Position numbers and translations under genes: made by a program. This document shows, one piece after another, positions 51,754 through 62,280 of a stretch of 64,000 bases of DNA. Source of the DNA: Ridgeia piscesae (Eukaryota; Annelida; Polychaeta; Sabellida; Siboglinidae); NCBI GenBank assembly GCA_025642075.2, contig JAODUO010000150.1:135001-199000 (forward strand). The letters run 5' to 3'. The notes beneath the pieces were generated by a model. That model ran no database searches and was not told the origin of the DNA. It worked only from the letters and a program-made list of their open reading frames with translations. Position 1 is the first letter of the stretch; the number at the start of each line of letters is the position of its first letter.

Positions 51754-53002
51754 TTGTGGTTAGTTTGTAGGTTAATGCTAAGTCAGGTTTGGCGTATGCG
51801 ATACATTAAAACTGGCTGTGTATAGGCTTATACAAGTCGTAATTGATATGAATGCATATAGGCCCATTTGTTTTGTAAGGCAATAATATTATTGTTGTAA
51901 TGAGTTACTGTCTTGAGATCTACCTAATGGTAAATGTTAATTGTTAAACCTTTTTCGACGACGTTCGACTTTTTCTGTTGAGTCTCTCAAATAACCTCGA
52001 TTTGCAGAACAAACAAAAACGTAAAATGACATTTCAAATTGCCACCCCTTCCATAGATATTATGTAAGCTAAGTCCTCCAAACACATTGGTTCTTGGTTT
52101 TTGGACTGGCGACTCTGACACCCTCGGTTATGAATGTATGAAAACTAGTTGCTTTGGCCTTTGCACCGAACTACATATACTGGGCTTAACAACATAAAAC
52201 TGTTTCCATTTCGGGGGTTGCATGGTACATTCCCGGCGATATTTAACAAACAGGTGCGTTGCATCACGTCACGGTTCATTGAATGTATCAAATGTATCCG
52301 AAAACGTGATTTCCACAAACTAAAACAAGTACTGGCATTTAATGGCGTGGAATTCAGACTTAACGGGAGATGCACGTGGTTTAATTGTCGTTTTTGCTCA
52401 CTATTACGGCGACGCTATCCGATATTTCCTTGTCGAATTACCGATTTTTGTTATTGAGTGGGCCCTACATGTGTCACGTGGTAGACAGGACATTAATCAG
52501 ACTAATATACTCGTATGCTTAGTGGACGAGAAAAATCACACTGCTCGAACTGAGGAATAAACCATTATCAGAAGTGGGTTTAACGGATTCTCAAACAAAG
52601 GGGATGCTTTCGATCTGGAGTGATGATCTGGGCTGGTGAAAGAGACGCGCAATTTCGGAGAAGTTCGGAAGCAGAAAACGATAGAAAGAAACTGTTGAAA
52701 CAGACATTGTGATTGAAATGTGTTTTATTTCAAGTTAGAGTGGACTGCACTCCCTTACACAAAGAGCCAATGGTACTCCACTGATTACCATTGAATACCA
52801 TTCAGTATCACTCAGTACCATTGGACCATTCAATGATATTTCAGTAGGACTCAGTGGTACTTTCAACGGTAATTTAAAATACCATTCAATACCACTGAAC
52901 GGTACAAAGAATCCAAAACATCATTCAAAATATCACTAAAAAACATTCAGATACCATTCGAATACCCTTGGCCATAATACCCCCCATAGGCACATTCAAA
53001 TA
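51754..53002. other. Intergenic, no supported gene
   Basis: Contains short chance ORFs (for example plus strand 52149-52457, 102 residues, rich in Cys/Arg, not recognised). 52770-52975 has loose repeats of ACCATTCAGTA-like decamers. Confidence 0.5.
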
Positions 53003-53284
<282 letters not shown>

Positions 53285-53509
53285 TGGTATTCATCAAGTG
53301 AAAACATGAGGAAAGACCTGTCTGCAATCCTTACATCCACCCAGGACCAACTGTCACACCTGCGCTCATTTTTTTCAAGAAATAATTCAGTATAATGTAC
53401 TGAATTATTATAGTATAACGCACACTGTTACAATATACCATATTATAATATATAATAGCGGCTTGAACGCACGTGGTAGGCCTAATATCTGCCGATCAAG
53501 AATCGAGTT

Positions 53510-53600
53510 TATGAGTCACTCCAGAACCCGGAATCGACCCACGGTTCGCAGTCGCATACATCATCTTCGGTTCCAGTGATCGAACGCTGATAGGGATTAG
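53510..53600 (-). repeat. Possible degraded tRNA-like element
   Basis: The minus strand carries GGGTCGATTCCGG, close to a box B, with GCGTTCGATCACTGGAACCG upstream. The box A is poor. Low confidence. Confidence 0.25.
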
Positions 53601-53992
53601 ACTAGTTGACGTACGTCTTCCCGTTCCTCGAAGTTATCTTCTTCCCCTTATTATGTAGTAGAACCACAAATTGTGTGTAGGCCTACATGATGCAGTACAG
53701 CTAACGTCTTCGTAACGTAACCAACGTATGCATCTGTGACGTCATTACGACTCGCTTTCGACGCCAATTTCAAACGGAAGTCGGTGAACGCACTGTTACG
53801 TGAAATAATGGCCGCTGATCTATTTACAATTATTTTGTTAATTTGTTGAGATTCCACCTTTTGTAACGCTTCGTTATGCTAGCTAGTACACTCTACCACC
53901 AGTAGACCTACTTTCTTGTTGAGAAAGGCTACCGCTGTCATTTGTCGCATACTTGTGTGGATTTGTAATTGGTAATGTGTAATTGTAGTGAG

Positions 53993-54200
53993 GCGCGGGT
54001 AGTGTACTCTGGTTAGCATATCCGCCTGGCACACGGCGGCCTGATCTGTTAAAACCTGGCACTCAACATTAGGGACTGTGTATCCCTCGTAACTCGGAGA
54101 ATCACATTAATGTTGGTCCCGTCCCAATTTGGGACATAAAAGAACCACTGAGGACGACAAGCACCCTGGCAGTGGCCACCCTCATTGCTCGATTTGGCAT
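53993..54200 (+). repeat. tRNA-derived SINE (Val-tRNA-like head)
   Basis: TAGTGTACTCTGGTTAGCAT and a CCGCC-loop-GGCGG anticodon-like stem resemble a tRNA-Val D arm and anticodon arm. The T-arm part (TGTTAAAACCTGGCACTC) is a decayed box B. A SINE-like body follows, with CCCAATTTGGG and GTGGCCACCCTC. Degenerate copy; end uncertain. Confidence 0.5.
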
Positions 54201-54433
54201 TTAAATGTTCTGAACACGACTGACTAGTTCAGTGAATCACACAACGTTGTAACCACAATACACACAGACTAGTCAGTTAGTACAACCGTGCAGAATGCTG
54301 GAAACAACTCGAACAACTAGATCTAAAGAAATAAAGGTATAACTGTATGTGCTTCTGATATGTTACATAAACTGTAATATATACCACTTGAACAACGTCC
54401 CTTACATTGTAGACTATTATGTTTTATTTGAAT

Positions 54434-54440
<7 letters not shown>

Positions 54441-54511
<71 letters not shown>
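54441..54511. repeat. (TA)n microsatellite, about 70 bp
   Basis: Pure alternating TA in intergenic sequence. Confidence 0.95.
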
Positions 54512-55720
54512 CGGTTAACACTAGTATATCAGTAAGAATCAACATGGGTATATCTTCCCCAGCAACTGGTTCCTCAAGATATACACATTCCTCGAGTTTT
54601 ATACAACCATGTTCTAGGACTGAATCAAATATAATGTCATTTAGCGCAGAACAGTAGTTAGCTGGTATAAGCTCACAACTGAAGTGGTGCAAGCCCATAA
54701 ATTTGGGGTATATTTCATTCACCGAGTGAACGTTATCCTTAAATTAATTTAAAGGTATATCTTATTTATTTATCAACATATTGAGGTTTCGATAGTAAAT
54801 GGAAGAAACAGATGAACTAACAATAACAAACAATTGTATAGGTTTCTTTGTGTTTTTTAAGACGTGGTTACAATGTTTGATGGGGAAAAGGTAGGCTGTA
54901 GCTTTGCGAATAATTGCACCAGGTTATCTAGCGGTGTTTAAATTGGGCCTAATTTAGACATTTGGCCGATATTGTTCTCTCTCCTTACACCAGGGGCCTG
55001 TTTTTTTAAATAGATTCTGATAAGACTGGGCTCTACATAGACTGTCGAAAAACAATGTCGGACATTCAGTAGCGAGACCGTTTCCTTGACCATTTCTCAC
55101 AAACAGGAAAACCTGTCCATAACGGTCACCAACCGAGACTGTGTATTTTGACCGTTAAAAACAGGTTATCTTTATGGAGAGTTTCATGACTGAGACAGGA
55201 AGTCATTTGGGAGCTTAACAATACATGTACCGTTATATAGAGGTTGTCGTTGTGGGCAGGTGAGCACAAAGGCAGGCTTCGCTGTATAGAGTAATACATA
55301 ACTTTGAGTAACAACTTTGTTAACGCGATAAAAAAAGACGTGTTTAATGCGAAGGAATGTGTCACTGTGTATATTATGTTTCGGGTCGAACTTCCCATTA
55401 CCGGGTGCTACCGACGTCGGAATCAATGTCACGCGCCAAGGTTCCGGGTCGCAAGAGGACCTACAGAAACAAAGTCCAACACTAATTATCCAGCTACCGG
55501 GTAAGCCAACTCAGTTGTTCAAGATGGTTTTTGTAAGATAGTCGCATGGACAGAGTAGCTCTGAAATAGTAAATAGGCGACTGATCGTTGTAATCGCAGT
55601 GGTTGTACGAATGACAGTCGTTGCCGTTAGTTGAATTTCGTGTTGGTTCAATCTTGAAACTGGTTTAAGAGGTAAGTTTATGGTTATTGTTTGTTTATAA
55701 TACTGTACGTCGACATTTAC

Positions 55721-55893
55721 CATACACACACACGCGCGCGCGCGCGCACGCACGCACGCACGCACGCACATACACGTACATGCATGCATGCATGCATGCA
55801 TGCATGTATGTATGTATGTATGTAGGTATGTAGGTATGTAGGTATGTAGGTATGTAGGTATGTAGGTATGTAGATATGTAGGTATGTATGTAG
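55721..55893. repeat. Compound microsatellite: (AC)n, (CG)n, (GCAC)n, (TGCA)n, (TATG)n, (GTAGGTAT)n
   Basis: Successive pure blocks in which neighbouring motifs differ by one base, ending in an 8-bp GTAGGTAT unit repeated about six times. Alternating purine-pyrimidine over the left half. Confidence 0.93.
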
Positions 55894-55969
55894 AGCTCCG
55901 TAAGATATTTATATAAGTACCTACTGGCATGAATGTATACATGTACGTATAATAGTATATACGTGCATA

Positions 55970-56140
55970 CGTATATACGTACGTAAGTATGTACGTGTGC
56001 TTGTATGTATGTATGTTCGCATGCGTGTATGTATGTGTGTATGTATACGTGTTCGTGTGTGCCTGTGTGCGTGTGTGCGTGTGTGCGTGTGTGCGTGCGT
56101 GTGTGCGTGCGTGCGTGTGTGCGTGCGTGCGCGCATGTTG
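55970..56140. repeat. GTAT/GTGC-rich simple sequence
   Basis: Interrupted GTAC, TATG and (GTGTGC)n units. A continuation of the microsatellite cluster. Confidence 0.8.
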
Positions 56141-56183
56141 CACCTGCATGCTACAAACGTTGGTGTCTGATGCGTGGACTTTT

Positions 56184-56304
56184 GCCCGCCCAGCCCGCCC
56201 GCCCGCTCGCCCGCCCGCCCGCCCGCCCGCCCGCCCGCCCGCCCGCCCGCCCGCCCGCCCGCCCGCCCGCCCGCCCGCCCGCCCGCCCGCCCGCCCGCCC
56301 GCCG
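56184..56304. repeat. (CCCG)n microsatellite, about 30 copies
   Basis: About 120 bases of almost pure GCCC. The minus strand is (GGGC)n, with a GGG run every four bases, able in principle to form G-quadruplexes. Confidence 0.97.
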
Positions 56305-56419
56305 CTGAGTTTTTACTTCAAGTGATGAAATATGCAACAATTTCCAGTGGAAAAGCAAAATCTGTATTTATTTATATTGACTTACACCAACGAAAGTGAC
56401 AACAAATTATTGCATCACC

Positions 56420-56478
56420 GTTTTCTGAATTGATCACAAACTGAAATGATCACAAACTGAATTGATCACAAACTCAAG
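56420..56478. repeat. 18-bp tandem repeat, three copies
   Basis: AACTGAATTGATCACA and its AAATGATCACA variant repeat three times. Confidence 0.8.
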
Positions 56479-58138
56479 TTTTCGAAGTGGGAGACACCCT
56501 CCAGAAAACGTTGCACATCAAAAACGTATAATATATTTCTAAATGTCTCCTTTCGTTTTCCAAAATATGTCGCCTAAACTAAAGAAAGAAAAGACTAAGA
56601 TAAATAGCTTATTATCATCAACATAATCATTATGATCATGGTTAACAATTAATCATCAGTACCATGTACTAGCGTGTACAGTGACTCACTATCCGTTGTG
56701 TTTGGCTGACATTTAGCAGACGTACCAGACGACGATGTAGATGACTCATGTCTGTACGCCGCTTATGGTGTCACTGGTGTTGTCCGTGGTTACAATACAT
56801 TTTAATCTTACACAAGAAACTACAGTAACATGTATATAAACATACTCAGTACAGAGTGTTTTGGACGGTGCGTTTTTCTGCGTGGAAATCCGTCATGGGG
56901 TCCTTGGGTTGTTTTCTTGGCCGTGAGGGTTAATGTTTCCCGATTTATGGGTCCTTTTGGAGACTTTCCACGGCAAGTAGTTTCGGATCTATTTTTAAAA
57001 ACGCAATTCATTATCCGTACTTTTAAACGTATTGAAAATCAGAATACTGCAATACGCAAAGAATTTGAGAATAATAATATATCTGCAAAATGGTTCCCAC
57101 ATTCTAGATGAGTTTTTGTTGGGTGGACACAAGTAAAACTTACAACGGTTGTTTCTGCAGTGGTAGTTACGTCCGTGCATGCGAAGGATACGGTTAATTT
57201 GCTCGATCGAGTCGTTGGGGTCCGGATCGTGAACGAAATGGCAAAAATACCATAACACCAATATGAAAGCGAGTGGTGGTTGAATGTTTGTGCCATAAGC
57301 ATAAATAAAATTTGTATGCCTACTGCACTAACGTTTGTTAAAATTAATTATACAAACTTCATCCCAAAAACAAATTACGATATGTTTTACAATAACTGGA
57401 TATGGGGATAGGTATAACATAAAAGACCAATTAAAATGTTCGTTCTTTCTGTGACAAACTAACGCTCAAGTCAAACAACTCACGCCTCGGCCCCTTTTAT
57501 CGTCATACTATTTATAATCCAAGTAGTGCATCACGCATACTTATCTAGGTAGCAACAACCGGTTTTGAAAGATAAGGGGTAAACAAGTTATCGTCGTGTT
57601 CCTCGTTATCCACATCCGTGTTATGGATCAAGGATCATATCCGTAGTAATCATAATTTTCTCTTCTTGGTAAATATGATGATGCATATGGTTGATGAACA
57701 TGTATATGTGTTACTGTGATTAGGTCTCGCCAACATATGAAGATCCGGTTTTTACTTAAATGCTGCACACGTTTCCCCAACACATATCAAGTTCAGCCTC
57801 GCAAGCCAGGGTTGTTTGCCACGCAAATTAGCCCTGGCAAGTCACCTACGAAAAGTGCCTGTTTTAGTCGGGTTGCCAATAGTGACGCTTCACCCTAATA
57901 CGCGTCCCAATTTGAAGACGGACCGTACACAATTTCTATGAATCCCAGCAGAACGAGCCGCCCTACAAATCGCACCACAGCAGCTGAAAGGTTTCGTGTG
58001 TAACATTTTGAATATGTGTTTCTACTTCCCAAACTCTGCAAGTAACATGAGCTAACATGAGCAGGGTGTGACTGTCACGTGCTGTCACATGATCGGAGGC
58101 CGACCACACTCATCGTGGGCGATTTTATTGACTGATAT
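56479..58138. other. Intergenic, no supported gene
   Basis: Contains unrecognised ORFs of 60-93 residues on both strands at 56.8-57.3 kb. The plus-strand one (56830-57111) and the minus-strand ones overlap each other, and none has a domain I recognise. Confidence 0.5.
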
Positions 58139-58461
58139 TAAAAGTAAAAGTAAATTATTATATAGCGCAGCATCCAGTCCTCCAGGACCGTTCAAAGCTC
58201 TTTACATTTGACGTCCCTGAGATACCTGTTCTTGCACTCAGACGCCATCTCGGCTTTCTGCGAAGCATCCAGCCATATGCTACATTTAATGCGCACATAC
58301 TCACTACTGTCTATAGCCACGTACTCATTTATACACCTGAGTGAAGTGGAGCAACGTAGATCGTGAACAAACTTGCCGAAGATTTTAACACCGCAGCAAA
58401 GGATTCGAACCCGGGTTCTCGTAGGCGAGAGTCCGCAGCTCTACCACTGAGCCACTGCTCC
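58139..58461 (-). repeat. tRNA-derived SINE, near full length
   Basis: On the minus strand the head GGAGCAGTGGCTCAGTGGTA gives a good box A. CGGGTTCGAATCC about 40 bases on is a perfect box B. A body of about 200 bases follows, then a tail with GCTGCGCTATATAA and AGTAAA repeats (TTTACTTTTACTTT on the minus strand), as in SINEs that borrow a LINE 3' end. The acceptor and T stems are imperfect, so this is not a tRNA gene. The adjacent retrotransposon starts seven bases after its head. Confidence 0.85.
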
Positions 58462-58468
58462 AACAGAG

Positions 58469-58622
58469 ATAACAACTTCTTGGTATAACCAAAAGTAAAT
58501 TTATGTTTGTTGTGTGTTGCCTGACAATGTGAATCCAAAATAGTTCTAGCCTTCCACCCCTACCAGTTGGTGGGCTGGCCCAGTGCGGGGCATCTTGGGA
58601 AAAGTCCACCATACTTCCCCAG
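58469..58622 (+). repeat. Left direct repeat (A1) of the tyrosine-recombinase retrotransposon
   Basis: Begins ATAACAACTTCTTGGTATAA and is identical to 63847-64000 for 154 bases. The repeat may be longer than shown because the right copy is cut by the window end. Confidence 0.93.
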
Positions 58623-58876
58623 TTCTTTTCCGAATCGAACAAAGTGAGTCGTGTTTATTTAGTATCGTATATTCTGCTGTTTTATTCGATATTAAGTTGT
58701 CTGTTTATGAGACAGTGTGTTGCACGACTTTGTTCCATGTCATCTATTACTGTTGTGTACGTTTATTGATGTTTCCTTTTTCGGATTTGAACTTATTCCC
58801 GGTTTTTACTTGTGACCTTATTCCATATTCGTGACGGGACGTTTTCTTTGTGCGTAAATTACGCCCATTTGCTTAA

Positions 58877-59526
58877 ATGGCATCACCGATGTATCGGCTT
58901 GCCGGCGGTACTGCTTCACCATCGGATCAGACTCGTGTCGTACTGATTGGTGACAGTTTCGCCTCCCGTTTCGACAGATATTGTCGCGCACATGGTCTTG
59001 TCAATGGCGGACTTGACCCAGTTCGCTTTTCTTTGTCTGGTGTGTCCCGCGGGGGGGCCATCTTGGCTTAGTCAACGACGCTGCCCCGCGGATTTCCGAG
59101 GCCCACGCCACTAAGGCTATCCTTACCCTCGGTGGTAATGATCTCAACCGACCCAGCTGTGAACCACTGCAGCTGGCTATGGATCTTCTAAACATCGCTC
59201 GACATTTCGTCCGCGTCGACGGGTTTACTAAAGTGGCCATTTGTCAACTTTGCTATCGTTACCCCCCTTCCGGCTATCGCGCACACACCGTCGCTGCACT
59301 GAAACACTCTCTCCGTCCCGGTTATACTGTTTTGGTCGATGTGGTTAATGCGGAATTGCGCCGTTTAATATCGTTTTTCCCCGCTATTCATTTCTGGAAG
59401 CACCGCGGCATGCTGTTAGATTACAAATCCCTTGTCTGCAACGATGGAGTCCATGTCAGCCCAACCGGGGACCGGCTGTACTTCAGGTCTATCCGTGGGG
59501 CGGCGCTGTTCCTCAGTAAGGCGTGA
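58877..59526 (+). CDS. SGNH/GDSL hydrolase-like ORF of the retrotransposon, one frameshift
   Basis: Encodes about 216 residues if the frameshift is allowed for. The first part (58877-59071) starts MASPMYRLAGG and has VVLIGDSFASRF, the block I GDS with the nucleophilic Ser (residue 27). The second frame contains LTLGGNDL (block III, catalytic Asn) at about 59132 and CNDGVHVSPTGDRLYF (block V, Asp-His) near 59439-59486, ending LFLSKA. The frame changes in a run of seven G at about 59050, typical of an indel. An AATAAA follows at 59632. SGNH proteins are esterases or lipases; the role in the element is unknown. It takes the position where gag-like ORFs sit. Confidence 0.8.
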
Positions 59527-59781
59527 CAAAATGTTCTGTGTTCCAACCAACGATAATTCATGCTTGTTCTATATACTAACTAAGTCTTTTGCATGGATGC
59601 TTTTTTTTTCACGGTTCTTGTGTTTCACAACAATAAATTAACATTAAAATTTTCAAAAAAATAAACCAAAAAAACAAAATAAAAACACATACACCATCTG
59701 TGTTTTTTCTACTACTGTCATGTGACCTGTACGTTATTTACTACATTTCCACCTCCATTTTATGATATTACGCTTCCTTTG

Positions 59782-60234
59782 TAAGCCACTTCCGGGTCGG
59801 AGTTACGTTTCCGAGTTATAACCTCATGCTTGCGAGGTACTGGATCTGGCTTAATGTCACTCAAACTCTGGTTCGATCCTACATAATCGAGTTATAACCC
59901 CATGATTGCGGGGTACCGGAGTTTGACTGACCGTTTTTAAACAGGTTCTGGTTCGATTTTTCAATTGTCGATTGTCAGCCTCCAGTTGTCGAGGTACCAG
60001 AGCTTGTTTATATCTACTGGGATCATTCTATGATTCCCTTTTTTCAGGACCGCTTGTTGCCTGTTCCCTGATATTCCTCCATCTGTGTACACCAAGTTCT
60101 GGTTCGATATATATTTTCGAGTTACAACCCTGTGATTGAGGGGTACCAGAATTTGTGTTGCTATTTAAACAGGTTCTGGTTCGAATATAATTGTCGATTG
60201 CCAGCCTCCAGTTGTCGAGGTACCAGAACTTGTT
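59782..60234 (+). ncRNA. Five tandem units predicted to fold as three-way junctions (structured region between SGNH and RT ORFs)
   Basis: Units: 59782-59853, 59862-59935, 59940-60008, 60093-60155 and 60168-60234. Each has an outer stem (CAAACTCTGG with CCGGAGTTTG in unit 2; CAAGTTCTGGT with ACCAGAATTTG in unit 4), a first inner hairpin closed by TTCGA/TCGAG- or TCGAT/GTCGA-type pairs, and a second inner hairpin (ACCTC/GAGGT, ACCCC/GGGGT or GCCTC/GAGGT). Units 2+3 and 4+5 form a duplicated pair about 230 bp apart; a hairpin (GGGATCATTCTATGATTCCC) follows unit 3, and a weaker version follows unit 5. Units 2-5 also contain GGTTCGA, a box-B-like string. Function unknown: transcript structure, regulatory DNA, or recombination-related. 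Structure was inferred by eye. Confidence 0.6.
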
Positions 60235-60296
60235 TATATTATGGGTTCTTCCTATGATACCCTTTCTGTACCGCATGTTTCATCTTTATGTCAACC

Positions 60297-60597
60297 TGCC
60301 TTGGTTCAATGTGTGTGGATAACATTGTGTGTTACCGATTGAGTTGGGTTTATGTGACATGTTTCTTGACAGCACTACATTACTACGACATCACTTGTCA
60401 GTGTGTTTTGGTTCACTCTCCGTTGACCTAGCTTTATGTCACAGGTTGTTGACTGCGACAAATTATTCCGACTTCAATACTTCGCTTGTCAGTGTGTTTT
60501 GTTTCCATCACAGTTGACCTGGATTTAGGACATTTTTGACAGCAAAAATTACCTACAACTTCAATTGTCAGTGCGTCTTGGTTCAATCACAGATGCA
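60297..60597 (+). repeat. Diverged 80-107-bp tandem repeat before the RT ORF
   Basis: Three units and a partial fourth each begin TTGGTTCA or TTGTTTCC and end CTTGTCAGTGTGTT or ATTGTCAGTGCGTC, with GTTGACCT and TTGACAGC-like stretches between. Noncoding spacer of the retrotransposon. Confidence 0.7.
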
Positions 60598-60827
60598 TTT
60601 GTACTGGTTTTGCTGAATACTTTCCGGTGTTTCGTTGGATTTTTCACAGATGCCACCACAAAAACGCCGTGTCCACGTGACAAGAACGCAGACGGGAAAG
60701 CTTCGAAAACGAGCGCCAGCTGCTGCCGGGACGCCAGCTGCCGAACCAGTATGACACCGCTGAGACTGCAATTTTACTGGAGGGTTTTTCCACAGGTTTC
60801 CCAATTCACTATGATGGTCCCCAGGGC

Positions 60828-61835
60828 ATGCGTCATTCGAGTAACCACCAATCAGCACTGCAGGCAGCAACAATAGTTGAGCAAAAACTCCGCCATGAAA
60901 TTAGTTTAGGTCGTGTTGCTGGTCCATTTCAGGAAATACCCTTCCCCAATTTCCAAAGTTCTCCTCTTGGATTAGTTCCAAAGCATGATCCTGGTAAATT
61001 CCGGCTTATTCACGATCTGTCATTTCCAAAAGGTGATTCCATTAATTTTTATACATCAAAGGAATTTACAACTGTCCAATATGAATCATTAGACAGGGTG
61101 GTGGAGCTAGTCATGTCATGCGGTCCTCGTTGTTTAATTGCTAAGGCCGATATACAAGAGGCGTTTCGACTCATTCCAATTAGACCGCAAGATTACCCAT
61201 TACTGGGGTTCACTTGGCAAGGAATGTTCTACCATGACAAAGTGCTCCCTATGGGTTCAGCAGTTAGTTGCCAGACATTCGAACATTTCAGTCGTGCCCT
61301 GCAGTGGATCCTGCAGTCACATTTCAATGTTGTCAACGTCACTCATTTGCTCGACGATTTCATCTTTGTTGGTTCGTATAATGAGCCCACTTGTCTCAAT
61401 TCCTTGCTTTCTTTCGAGAATCTTGCTCAAGAGATGTGCATCCCATTAAATAAGACCAAGAGATGTCTTCCTGCCACATGCCAAATTGTTTACGGTATTG
61501 AGATTGACACTAATGCCATGCAACTTCGTTTACTTCAGGAAAAACTAGCAAAGGCTCTGTCTTTAGTGAACCGCATGGCAAAGTGCCGCAAAGTTATTTT
61601 GCGAGATCTGTTATCACTAATTGGTCTGCTCTCATTTGCATGCCTGGTTGTCTCTGCTGGTAGAAGTTTTTTACGCCGTTTACTTAATCTCACTGTCGGT
61701 GTAACTCGCCTGCACCACTATGTTACACTGAATTCTGAAGCACGTGCTGACTTGTATGCGTGGAAAATCTTTCTTCACTCTTTCAATGGGAAGAGTGTTC
61801 CTGCAGCAAAAGTTTCTCTCGTCTCAAACAATTAA
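60828..61835 (+). CDS. DIRS-type reverse transcriptase of the retrotransposon
   Basis: 335 residues from this Met. The frame is open upstream to about 60681 and carries the conserved ILLEGFSTGF and HYDGP just before it, so the true start is earlier or lies in another frame. Motifs: AGPFQEIPFP (31-40), SPLGLVPKHDPGKFRLIHDL (45-64), motif A AKADIQEAFRLIPI (Asp 108), motif B LPMGSAVSCQTFE (140-152) and motif C LLDDFIF (Asp 176-177), all characteristic of DIRS/Ngaro RTs. It ends in VSLVSNN by frameshift just before the RNase H domain, which continues in the next frame. Confidence 0.92.
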   Translation: MRHSSNHQSALQAATIVEQKLRHEISLGRVAGPFQEIPFPNFQSSPLGLVPKHDPGKFRLIHDLSFPKGDSINFYTSKEFTTVQYESLDRVVELVMSCGPRCLIAKADIQEAFRLIPIRPQDYPLLGFTWQGMFYHDKVLPMGSAVSCQTFEHFSRALQWILQSHFNVVNVTHLLDDFIFVGSYNEPTCLNSLLSFENLAQEMCIPLNKTKRCLPATCQIVYGIEIDTNAMQLRLLQEKLAKALSLVNRMAKCRKVILRDLLSLIGLLSFACLVVSAGRSFLRRLLNLTVGVTRLHHYVTLNSEARADLYAWKIFLHSFNGKSVPAAKVSLVSNN

Positions 61836-62280
61836 ATTGTATACAGACGCGTCCAGCGAGTTAGGCTTTGCTGTTGTGTTTGGAAAGAAGTGGGTCGCTG
61901 GTTCATGGCACAAACACTTCACCTCAGCTGATATCACCCTTCTGGAGTTATATCCGTTAGTCCTGGCCACAGAGATGTTTGGAAAGTATTTTGCCAACCA
62001 CTGCATTCTCTTTATGACTGACAATATTGGTGTGGTCGATATTATTAATAAGACTACATCAAAAAATCGATCTATTATGAAACTCGTCAGACAGTTAGTG
62101 CTGGCATGTTTGAAATACAACATTCTCTTCCGATCTTGCCACATTCCTGGCTATCAGAATGTCATTGCTGATCATCTTTCTCGATTGCAGATCGACAAAG
62201 CCAGACTAGTGGCTCCGTGGCTAGATGTCGCTCCGGCCAGGATTCCAGATTCCTTGAGACCAGCAGTGTTGCTCAGTTAG
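61744..62280 (+). CDS. RNase H domain of the retrotransposon polyprotein
   Basis: 178 residues in the frame after the RT. The catalytic set is visible: LYTDASSELG (Asp 35), LELYPLVLATEM (Glu 68), MTDNIGVVDIINK (Asp 93) and PGYQNVIADHLSR (Asp 143). It overlaps the RT frame by 92 bases. The join FNGKS/VFLQQKF near 61795 shows a single-base frameshift rather than a true separate start. Ends LRPAVLLS. Confidence 0.9.
   Translation: MLTCMRGKSFFTLSMGRVFLQQKFLSSQTIKLYTDASSELGFAVVFGKKWVAGSWHKHFTSADITLLELYPLVLATEMFGKYFANHCILFMTDNIGVVDIINKTTSKNRSIMKLVRQLVLACLKYNILFRSCHIPGYQNVIADHLSRLQIDKARLVAPWLDVAPARIPDSLRPAVLLS

Noticed and set aside
52149..52457. 102-residue plus-strand ORF rich in Cys and Arg
   Set aside because: No known domain, and overlapping ORFs in other frames; kept only as an unrecognised ORF in the intergenic note.
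58380..58461. Functional tRNA gene
   Set aside because: Boxes A and B are good, but the acceptor and T stems do not pair and a SINE body and tail follow; called as a SINE instead.
59782..60234. Hammerhead ribozyme or tRNA array in the retrotransposon spacer
   Set aside because: The hammerhead core (CTGATGA and GAAA) is absent and the fold lacks tRNA proportions; only the box-B-like GGTTCGA is shared with tRNAs.
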